Part shown: in pieces, positions 1 through 5,907 of the stretch
How positions within the stretch are numbered: position 1 is the first letter of the stretch
How the letters are laid out: every line of letters begins with the position of its first letter
Source: Treponema sp.
Lineage (GTDB): Bacteria; Spirochaetota; Spirochaetia; Treponematales; Breznakiellaceae
NCBI GenBank assembly: GCA_031281925.1
Contig: JAITES010000150.1
Location: 1-10,258 of the forward strand
DNA: 10,258 nucleotides
Direction of reading: 5' to 3'
Translations under genes and position numbers: made by a program
The notes under the pieces: generated by a model
Databases searched by the model: none
The model's input: only the letters and a program-made list of their open reading frames with translations
What the model was told of the DNA's origin: nothing

Positions 1-226
1 AGTAACCGTGCAACCTTTTGTCAAAATAGAAACAGGCAAACCGGAACAATGGCTGATTAAGGCAGGGGTTGCTATCGGCCTCAATTTCTCCGGGCTTGCC
101 GGACGTATCACATATAAAAATGGTGGTAGGGGCCGGAGGCAATCCCGGCGGCAGCCATACCCGCCTGACCCATCCATCATTACCAATATCGTTCAAAAAA
201 CCCGCCCTGTCAAGGCCAGCCCATAG
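1..226 (+). other. Unrecognised open stretch, probably not an intact gene
   Basis: The plus-strand frame starting at base 2 is open from the window edge to a TAG at 224-226. It enters without a visible start, and an internal ATG lies at base 8. The first ~35 residues look protein-like (hydrophobic and glycine alternation, for example the stretch KAGVAIGLNFSG). From about base 120 the translation turns into an Arg/Gly/Pro-rich run that looks like out-of-frame reading. No family is recognised. It overlaps the LacI-like remnant in a different frame, so it may be the same decayed gene read after frameshifts, or an unrelated fragment. I would not name a product. Confidence 0.15.
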
Positions 227-354
227 CCGAAATTGGTGAACAAACCGCCCTCAATCTCCACCGCCGTATCAACGGCGGCATCAATACCGATTCCGAAATC
301 ATCATCCCCCATAAGCTCATCATCCGCGAATCCACCCGGTCCATAGGCCGGTAA
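169..354 (+). pseudogene. Remnant of a LacI/GalR-family regulator (C-terminal end only)
   Basis: One plus-strand frame ending at TAA 352-354 reads QPIAEIG at about 217-237, then a helix-like stretch with ING, then EIIIPHKLIIREST at about 289-333. This matches how LacI/GalR effector-binding domains end: a PPLTTxxQP segment, a helix beginning with IG, then a strand of the type P-x-x-L-V/I-x-R-E-S-T. The DNA-binding and sugar-binding parts are missing. The same frame has stops at 58-60, 115-117, 127-129 and 166-168, and the expected PPLTT region is garbled (NPPCQG), as if a base had been lost. I infer a decayed gene whose body has been frameshifted or deleted. The motif match is read by eye, so a chance resemblance is possible. 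Confidence 0.45.
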
Positions 355-476
355 AGAACGGCGTTTGGTACGGCCAACTCGCGTTATCGACAATTTGTCA
401 TCAACCACTGGATAATCTGCAACTTTTCCGGTAGAACAATGTCCAAAAGACGGCTATTACTTTAACAAGGGGTTAG

Positions 477-497
477 AATTAACACTCCGTGTTAATT
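477..497 (+). promoter_or_regulatory. Perfect AT-rich palindrome upstream of the acyl-CoA synthetase gene
   Basis: Nine-base arms AATTAACAC (477-485) and GTGTTAATT (489-497) flank a 3-base centre TCC. It lies about 47 bp before the start codon at 544. A long perfect palindrome in a promoter region is typical of a repressor operator. As RNA it would form a weak AU-rich hairpin followed by only two further U, so it is a poor terminator. Which regulator might bind it cannot be read from the sequence. Confidence 0.4.
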
Positions 498-509
498 TTC
501 GATTTACAT

Positions 510-530
510 AAGCGGCGATACGCCGCTTTT
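510..530 (+). promoter_or_regulatory. GC-rich hairpin abutting the Shine-Dalgarno of the acyl-CoA synthetase gene
   Basis: Arms AAGCGGCG (510-517) and CGCCGCTT (521-528) form a perfect 8-bp stem with an ATA loop, followed by TT. The Shine-Dalgarno AAAGGAG (531-537) starts immediately after. The four U (527-530, two in the stem) make it terminator-like but weak. It may be the terminator of the decayed upstream regulator gene. Alternatively it is a 5'-leader hairpin controlling read-through or ribosome access to the downstream gene. Confidence 0.45.
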
Positions 531-543
531 AAAGGAGTTAACC

Positions 544-2256
544 ATGAAAAATTTCAGCTATTTCAATAATCACGCTTTTTTGGATGAATTCCGGGGGAAG
601 TATTTTTCCGGTCTCTGGCCTACTCTGCCCGAACTGTTCAGGATAACGACGGTCCGTTACGGGGAACGGCCCTGTTTTACCATCTATGAACCCGACAGGA
701 TAAGTCTTTCCTATAAAGAGGCTCTGCAGAAGATTGAGGCTGTTGCCCGCTGGCTGGCCGGCCGGGGTATCGGCAGGGGGGACAAGGTGGCGCTTACCGG
801 GAAGAATGCTCCCGAATGGGCGGTGGGCTATCTGGGGATTCTCTTTGCGGGGGCTACGGTGGTGCCTCTGGATTATCAGCTTAAAAACGAAGAAATCGAC
901 GTGCTGCTTAAGGCTGCCCATGCGAAGGCGCTTTTTGTGGATGAAGAAAAGCATGGGCGCTACCTGGAGAATCCCGGCGCGCTGGAACAGATCATCTCAC
1001 TCAAAAAAGGAGTGGGAACCTATATTTACGATCTGGACGGTCCGCAGGTGGAGATTAAGCAGGCTGAGGAAACTGATCTTGCGGCTATTCTCTTTACCAG
1101 TGGTACCATGGGGACGCCCAAGGGGGTCATGCTTACTCACCGGAATCTGGTAAGCGACTGTTATCTTGCCCAGGGTAATATGATTGTGCGCCATACCGAT
1201 GTGTTCTATGCCCTGCTTCCCCTGCACCATGCCTACACGATGCTGGCGGTTTTGATTGAGACTATTTCCACCGGCGCAGAGGTGGTTTTTGGGAAACGGA
1301 TGGTTACCAGTCAAATATTGAAGGATCTGAAGCAGGCGAAGATCACGATGCTTCTGGCCGTTCCCATGCTCTTTAACAAGGTGCTCTCAAGTATCATCCG
1401 GGGGCTTAAGGAAAAGGGGCCTGTCGTGTACGCCGTTATTACGGCGCTCATGGGGCTTTCCGGCATTATAAAGAAGACTTTCGGGGTGAATCCGGGCAAG
1501 AAGATGTTCGGTTTCATTCTGGACAAGGCGAGTCTTACCACACTGAGGATCTGTATCTGCGGGGGCGGTCCGCTGGCTCCCTCTGTCTTCAAAAAATACA
1601 ACCAGCTGGGTCTTGATTTTGTGCAGGGTTATGGTCTTACCGAAACGAGTCCCATCATCACTCTTAATCCCATTGAGGCCTACAAGGAAACCAGTGTGGG
1701 CAAGCGGATTCCGCAGATTGAGATGAAGATTCTCAATCCCGATGAGCGGGGGGTAGGAGAAGTGATTGTAAAGGGGCCCGTGGTGATGCAGGGTTACTAT
1801 GAAAATGATGCGGAGACTGCCGCGGCCTTTACGGAGGACGGTTTCCTCAAGACAGGAGACGTGGGCTATATGGACAGTGAAGATTATCTCTACCTGACCG
1901 GCCGGGCAAAAAACATAATCGTTACCGAGGGTGGAAAGAATGTCTACCCTGAAGAAATTGAAAATGAGTTCCAGCTTTTTGAAGAAATTGAACAGATTCT
2001 TATCCGCGGTTTTGAACTGGACAAGAAGATGAAGACTGAAGGCATCGAAGCCCTAATCTACCCCAGCCCGGATTTCTTCAAGGCAAAGGACGGCGGAGAA
2101 GCTCCTTCCCGGGAGGAAATCAAAAAACGCATTGACGCCATCATCTCCGAGGTAAACATGAGGCTTCTTTCCTACGAGAAGATCCAAAAGACAACGATCC
2201 TCAATGAGGCCATGGAGATGACTACTACCAAAAAGATCAAACGGGATACTGTGTAG
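544..2256 (+). CDS. Long-chain acyl-CoA synthetase-like AMP-forming ligase
   Basis: This 570-aa member of the ANL (adenylate-forming) superfamily most likely activates a fatty acid with ATP to an acyl-AMP and then an acyl-CoA thioester. Visible core motifs: the phosphate-binding loop FTSGTMGTPKG (184-194, with Met where Thr is usual), QGYGLTET (361-368), KTGD (436-439), LTGRAKN (451-457) with the hinge segment, GGKN (463-466), and the C-terminal catalytic lysine region TKKIKR (562-567). The insertion at about 285-330, before the GGGPL motif, is typical of long-chain acyl-CoA synthetases rather than acetyl-CoA synthetases. No signal peptide is seen, so it is cytosolic or membrane-associated. 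The start ATG follows AAAGGAG by 6 nt. It is transcribed alone in the window, downstream of a palindrome and a hairpin, and its 3' end overlaps the convergent dehydrogenase gene by 20 bp. Acyl chain length cannot be deduced. Confidence 0.85.
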   Translation: MKNFSYFNNHAFLDEFRGKYFSGLWPTLPELFRITTVRYGERPCFTIYEPDRISLSYKEALQKIEAVARWLAGRGIGRGDKVALTGKNAPEWAVGYLGILFAGATVVPLDYQLKNEEIDVLLKAAHAKALFVDEEKHGRYLENPGALEQIISLKKGVGTYIYDLDGPQVEIKQAEETDLAAILFTSGTMGTPKGVMLTHRNLVSDCYLAQGNMIVRHTDVFYALLPLHHAYTMLAVLIETISTGAEVVFGKRMVTSQILKDLKQAKITMLLAVPMLFNKVLSSIIRGLKEKGPVVYAVITALMGLSGIIKKTFGVNPGKKMFGFILDKASLTTLRICICGGGPLAPSVFKKYNQLGLDFVQGYGLTETSPIITLNPIEAYKETSVGKRIPQIEMKILNPDERGVGEVIVKGPVVMQGYYENDAETAAAFTEDGFLKTGDVGYMDSEDYLYLTGRAKNIIVTEGGKNVYPEEIENEFQLFEEIEQILIRGFELDKKMKTEGIEALIYPSPDFFKAKDGGEAPSREEIKKRIDAIISEVNMRLLSYEKIQKTTILNEAMEMTTTKKIKRDTV

Positions 2257-3322
2257 CGTTAAGGCCCAGGGAGGCTGCGCAGTCGCAGAGGGTTTTCCAC
2301 ACCTGCTCCGTAAGCGCAACACCATTTCTGTTGCTTGCCTCTTCGGTTTCCTGTTCCTTCTGTCCGGCATAGTATACCCGTTCCGCTCCCTCGGCGGGAG
2401 GAACTGAGCTTAAGGCTTCCAGCATGAGGCTCATGTCCTTTTTGAACTGTTCAGGTGCGCGGAACAGATCGATTCTGAGCGCCATAAAGAAATGGCAGAC
2501 CCTGGCGGATGTAAGTTCCGAATCTTTTACGTTTTCACCAAAGCTGCCGCCTGAGCAGAGGGAAGTAAGTATGTCTACCATTACCGCCAGTCCGTAGCCT
2601 TTGTATCCGCCCGACTGTTCTCCCTCCCCTCCGAGCGGAAGAAGGCCGCCTCCGCGCTGGTAGAGCATGTCTTCCAAAAGCCCAGCGGGATCGCAGGTAG
2701 TCCTTCCGTCGGTTCCCACGGCCCAGCCCGGAGGGAGGGGCTTCTTTTCGCGTTCGTAGACTTCCACCTTGCCCCTGGTAACGGTGGTAGTAGCCATGTC
2801 AAGGCTGAACATTTTATCGTTGAGGGCAGGCGCCGCAAAGGCGATGGGATTGGTGCCGAACATGGCTTTCCGGCCAAAGGTGGGAACTCCCAGGGCCGCG
2901 GTATTGGTCATGGCGATGCCGATCATGTCCTTCCGTGCGGCCATCTCCGCATAGTAGCCGGCAATGCCGAAGTGGTTTGAGTTACGGATGCTGCAGGCGC
3001 CGAAGCCGTGCTCCTCCGCCATGGAGATAACCTTTTCCATGGAGTGCTTGCTGAGTGAAAGCCCCATGCCGCCTTCAGCGTCAAGGACAAGGGAAACCGG
3101 TGTCCGGTGAAGGATGCGGGGACTTACTCCTCCCATGATATACCCGGCTCTGATGCCTTCAACATAACGTTTGATCCGCGCGACACCATGACTGCGGATT
3201 CCTCTGGCATCGGCGGCTACAAGGATCTCCGCGGAAGAGCGGGCCTCATCCTCCGGTATGCCCAGGGCGGTAAATATGCCGCAGCAAATTTTTTCCAGAT
3301 CCTGCCTCTTAACAAATACCAT
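2237..3322 (-). CDS. Ldh2/MDH2-family NAD(P)-dependent 2-hydroxyacid dehydrogenase
   Basis: This 361-aa protein belongs to the malate/L-lactate dehydrogenase 2 family, which lacks a classical Rossmann fold (relatives: ComC sulfolactate, AllD ureidoglycolate, YiaK diketogulonate and YlbC-type dehydrogenases). Motifs in order: RSHGVARI (43-50, with the conserved His45), NSNHFGIAGYYA (114-125, with His117), GTNPIAFA (156-163), SLDMATTTVTRGKV (173-186) and GGYKGYGLA (238-246). These make the family secure, but the substrate cannot be read from them. The ATG at 3322 follows GGGAGGAG with good spacing. The gene lies 40 nt downstream of hisD on the same strand, so it is probably cotranscribed with the his genes, although it has no known role in histidine synthesis. 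Its C-terminal codons overlap the end of the convergent acyl-CoA synthetase gene. No terminator is visible at its 3' end. Confidence 0.85.
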   Translation of the reverse strand: MVFVKRQDLEKICCGIFTALGIPEDEARSSAEILVAADARGIRSHGVARIKRYVEGIRAGYIMGGVSPRILHRTPVSLVLDAEGGMGLSLSKHSMEKVISMAEEHGFGACSIRNSNHFGIAGYYAEMAARKDMIGIAMTNTAALGVPTFGRKAMFGTNPIAFAAPALNDKMFSLDMATTTVTRGKVEVYEREKKPLPPGWAVGTDGRTTCDPAGLLEDMLYQRGGGLLPLGGEGEQSGGYKGYGLAVMVDILTSLCSGGSFGENVKDSELTSARVCHFFMALRIDLFRAPEQFKKDMSLMLEALSSVPPAEGAERVYYAGQKEQETEEASNRNGVALTEQVWKTLCDCAASLGLNATQYPV

Positions 3323-3343
3323 GTGTCTCCTCCCTCAATAGTG

Positions 3344-3403
3344 CGTTTCAAAACGCGCCGCTTCAAAGCGCGGTATTTTCAAATGCGTCACTTCTCAGCG
3401 CGG
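3344..3403. repeat. Degenerate 15-bp tandem repeat, about four units, spanning the hisD stop codon
   Basis: On the plus strand the units are CGTTTCAAAACGCGC (3344), CGCTTCAAAGCGCGG (3359), TATTTTCAAATGCGT (3374) and CACTTCTCAGCGCGG (3389). Units 1 and 2 share 12 of 15 bases, and so do units 2 and 4; unit 3 is the most diverged. A weaker fifth unit may begin at 3404. The TTC/TTT triplet recurs exactly every 15 bases (3347, 3362, 3377, 3392, 3407). On the hisD strand the phase is GC-A/G, C/T-T-G/T and so on, giving ALRSD, AFENT, AL-stop. Hence the last residues of HisD are written by the repeat, and two further units fill the hisD-ldh2 gap. The units contain short palindromes (for example CGCTT-TG-AAGCG), so the transcript could form small hairpins. 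Confidence 0.6.
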
Positions 3404-4703
3404 CGCTTTGGGCATGGGCTTCAAGTCCTTCCGCTTTTGCTATGATTTCCGCGGATTTTCTGGCAAGCTCAAAAGTCTTGCCCCTTTCACAGCGGAGGCT
3501 GGTGAGTGTCTTGAGAAAATGCCTCACGGAAAGGCCTCCGGTAAAGCGGGCGCTTCCCGATGTGGGGAGCGTATGGTTGACGCCCGCCGAATAATCGCCC
3601 AGCGCCTCCGCGGAAAGGCTGCCTATAAAAAGCGAACCGTAATTTACCAGTGAGGGTATCCATTGATCCGGATCTTCAAGCTGAAGCTCCAGGTGTTCGG
3701 GGGCAATGGTATTGGCAATGCGGATCGCCTCTTCCCGGTCTCCGTACAGCACCGTGAGGCCCCCGGCCTCCAGAGAGGCCCTCGCCGGATTTTCGGCGGA
3801 GAGAAACGAAAGCCGTTTTTCGATGGCCGCAGAGATACTGTCCGCCGTTTCCCGGTCGGGCACGAGTGCTCTGGCCCTGGCGTCTACATCGTGTTCCGCC
3901 TGGGCAATCATGTCCGCTGCAATGGTTTCCACGTTTGCCGTTTTTTTGTCCGCGATTATAAGTACATCGGTGGGGCCCGCAACAAAGTCTATGCCCACTT
4001 CCCCGTAGAGCTGCCGTTTGGCGGCCGCCACATATTTGTTTCCCGGCCCCGCGATAATATCACAGCGGGGAACGCTTTCCGTTCCAAGGGCAAGCGCGGC
4101 AATCGCCTGGGCGCCGCCCATGGCGAAAAAGCGGAGTGAGGCCTTGTAGTTACACACATCGCAGGCGATCCGTGCGGCGGCCAGGATGCGGCGATCGGGA
4201 AGGCCGTCCTCCAGGGGCGGAGAAACAAGCAGCAGTTCTCCGGTTCCGGCAGTCATGGCGGGAACAAGGCCCATGAGCACCGTTGAAATGAGGGGGAAAC
4301 GTCCGGCAGGCACATAGATTGCCGCCCTGGACAGGGGAACTATGCGCTGGCCTGTAACAAGGCCCTCTCCCATGGAGTACTCAAAATCCTTAAACTGCCT
4401 CCGCTGTTCTTCGGAGAAACGCCTGATGTGTTCCGCGGCCAGAGTCAGAGAGGCACAGAGATCGGCCTCATCACGGGAAAGTTTCCGCCATGCCTCCCCG
4501 GCAAGTTTTCCGGGTATTTCGACCTTAAGCGGAGAACTTCTGTCAAATTTTTTTCCATAACGGATAAGGGCCTCATCCCCTTCATCCCGCACCGCCGCGA
4601 TAATTTCCCTTACGGTCTCTTCTGTCTCTTTGTTTTCCCGGCTTCCCCGTGAGGTATAAAGCTTCCAAAAGGAATCAAATGTATCGCCTGTAATTGTCTC
4701 CAT
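3363..4703 (-). CDS. hisD: Histidinol dehydrogenase
   Basis: HisD is an NAD- and zinc-dependent enzyme that oxidises L-histidinol through histidinal to L-histidine, the last two steps of the pathway. The 446-aa product has GPGNKYV (219-225), the zinc-ligand region AQAEHD (Gln268, His271), the catalytic pair in APEHLE (Glu336, His337), LGDYSAG with zinc ligand Asp370, NHTLPTSG (376-383), and the C-terminal zinc ligand His430 in GLEAHA. All expected catalytic and metal residues are present. I chose the ATG at 4703 because AGGAGG stands 4 nt before it. An upstream in-frame ATG at 4748 lies inside an inverted repeat and lacks such a site. The family normally ends shortly after the last His motif. 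Here about ten extra residues (LRSDAFENTAL region) come from a 15-bp tandem repeat that also contains the stop codon. The gene follows hisC after 69 nt. Confidence 0.96.
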   Translation of the reverse strand: METITGDTFDSFWKLYTSRGSRENKETEETVREIIAAVRDEGDEALIRYGKKFDRSSPLKVEIPGKLAGEAWRKLSRDEADLCASLTLAAEHIRRFSEEQRRQFKDFEYSMGEGLVTGQRIVPLSRAAIYVPAGRFPLISTVLMGLVPAMTAGTGELLLVSPPLEDGLPDRRILAAARIACDVCNYKASLRFFAMGGAQAIAALALGTESVPRCDIIAGPGNKYVAAAKRQLYGEVGIDFVAGPTDVLIIADKKTANVETIAADMIAQAEHDVDARARALVPDRETADSISAAIEKRLSFLSAENPARASLEAGGLTVLYGDREEAIRIANTIAPEHLELQLEDPDQWIPSLVNYGSLFIGSLSAEALGDYSAGVNHTLPTSGSARFTGGLSVRHFLKTLTSLRCERGKTFELARKSAEIIAKAEGLEAHAQSAALRSDAFENTAL

Positions 4704-4740
4704 AGGGCCTCCTGTAAGCTTCCAATGAACTAATTGAAAC

Positions 4741-4769
4741 TGTTCCAAAAAAACCTGAGTTTTGGAACA
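4741..4769 (-). repeat. 10-bp inverted repeat in the hisC-hisD gap
   Basis: The arms are TGTTCCAAAA (4741-4750) and TTTTGGAACA (4760-4769), a perfect 10-bp match around a 9-base loop. It lies 3 bp after the hisC stop and 37 bp before the hisD start. In the mRNA the stem carries a run of U inside the 3' part of the loop and arm rather than after the stem, so it is not a standard intrinsic terminator. It could be an mRNA-stability or processing hairpin separating hisC from hisD, or a protein-binding site. Confidence 0.5.
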
Positions 4770-4772
4770 AGC

Positions 4773-5897
4773 TCAATTCACTATTTCCCTGCATGCGGAA
4801 ATAAACACGTCCATTTCCTCATCTGTACCAATGCTGATGCGCAGAAAATCACGTATCCTGTCCCTGTCCCAGTGACGCACCAGAATGCCCTTTTCCCTAA
4901 GCCTCCCAAAGATCTCTTTTCCTGTAAAGCGCGGATGCCGGGCAAAGATAAAATTGGCGCTGGAAAGCAGGATCTCAAACCCAAGGTCTTTCAGGGAAAC
5001 AGAAACCCTGCCGCGTGTCCCCGCGATCTTCCGGTTAATCGCTTCGTAATACGAAGCGTCCAAAACCGCCGCCTTTCCCGCTGCCTGGGCAAGGCGATCC
5101 ACGGTGTATGAGTTAAAGGAATCCCGTATCCTGCAGAGGGCTTCTACAAGTTCCCCGCTGCCAATGGCAAAGCCGAGCCTGAGTCCCGCAAGAGATGCGG
5201 ACTTTGAAAGGGTATGAACGGTAAGCAGATTCGGCCGGTCCGCAATATAAGGCGTCAGTGACTCCGCTCCGTTTTTAGTCCCCGATGCGCTGCCAAAGGC
5301 GGTATAGGCTTCATCCACTATCAATACCCTGTTCCGCTCCTTAAGGTATTCGGCAAGGCGCAGAATCTCTGTCCGGGGAACGGCGATTCCCGTCGGAGCA
5401 TTGGGGTTGGGAAAAACGGCCCCCCCGGAGGGAATAAGGTAGTCCTCCGTGCAGATTTCAAAATTTTCGTTCAGGGGGATGGTTTTATACCGTATATTCC
5501 AGAGATCCGCATAAACCGGATAGAAACTGTATGTAATATCGGGAAAGAGAAGGGGAGAAGCCTCATCCGATTCAAAAAAAGCGGCAAAACCAAAGGCAAG
5601 CACCTCATCGGAACCGTTGCCGCAAAAAACCTCCTCCGGCTTTACGCCGTAACGCGCCGCGATTGCCTCCCGCAGTTCCGTGCAGGCAGGATCGGGGTAG
5701 AGGCGGAGCGCCGCGCCCCCGGCCTCCGTCTCATGCAGCAGTGTTTCTACCGCGCCGGAAACCTCAGGCGAAGGCGGGTAGGGATTCTCGTTGGTGTTAA
5801 GCTTGATAAGCCTCTCTCCCCTGGGCTGTTCCCCGGGAATATACGGCTTCAAATCCCTGACGCGGCGGTTCCAGTATCTGTCCCCTTCACTGTTCAC
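4773..5897 (-). CDS. hisC: Histidinol-phosphate aminotransferase
   Basis: HisC is a PLP-dependent fold-type I aminotransferase that converts imidazole-acetol phosphate plus glutamate to histidinol phosphate plus 2-oxoglutarate. The 374-aa product shows LNTNENPYPPSP (33-44), LRLYPDP (64-70), FCGNGSDEVL (91-100), PNPNAPTG (163-170), IVDEAYTAF with PLP-ring Asp195 (193-201), HTLSKSASLAGLRLGF with the Schiff-base Lys232 (228-243), and the substrate-carboxylate Arg353 in RISIG. The set is complete and typical of HisC, though HisC relatives can also accept aromatic amino acids. The start is GTG at 5897, with a GAGG-type site about 8 nt upstream that overlaps the stop of the preceding fusion gene (10-nt gap). 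This suggests translational coupling. The in-frame N-terminus MNSEGDRYWNRRVRDLKPY fits the family. Confidence 0.95.
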   Translation of the reverse strand: MNSEGDRYWNRRVRDLKPYIPGEQPRGERLIKLNTNENPYPPSPEVSGAVETLLHETEAGGAALRLYPDPACTELREAIAARYGVKPEEVFCGNGSDEVLAFGFAAFFESDEASPLLFPDITYSFYPVYADLWNIRYKTIPLNENFEICTEDYLIPSGGAVFPNPNAPTGIAVPRTEILRLAEYLKERNRVLIVDEAYTAFGSASGTKNGAESLTPYIADRPNLLTVHTLSKSASLAGLRLGFAIGSGELVEALCRIRDSFNSYTVDRLAQAAGKAAVLDASYYEAINRKIAGTRGRVSVSLKDLGFEILLSSANFIFARHPRFTGKEIFGRLREKGILVRHWDRDRIRDFLRISIGTDEEMDVFISACREIVN

Positions 5898-5907
5898 GCT
5901 TTAATCC

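Noticed and set aside
193..408. Minus-strand frame with an Asp/Gly-rich, barrel-like translation
   Set aside because: It is antisense to the LacI-like remnant, has no convincing start site, and resembles no family I recognise.
3323..3362. Intrinsic terminator between hisD and ldh2
   Set aside because: Short palindromes occur here, but they belong to the 15-bp repeat and no T run follows on the minus strand.
3107..3445. Plus-strand frame with RFKxR-like pentapeptide repeats
   Set aside because: It lies antisense to ldh2 and hisD. The apparent pentapeptides are the 15-bp DNA repeat read on the other strand, and only its last quarter is repetitive.
4704..4748. Upstream ATG for hisD
   Set aside because: It lies inside an inverted repeat without a Shine-Dalgarno. 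The ATG at 4703 has AGGAGG at good spacing.
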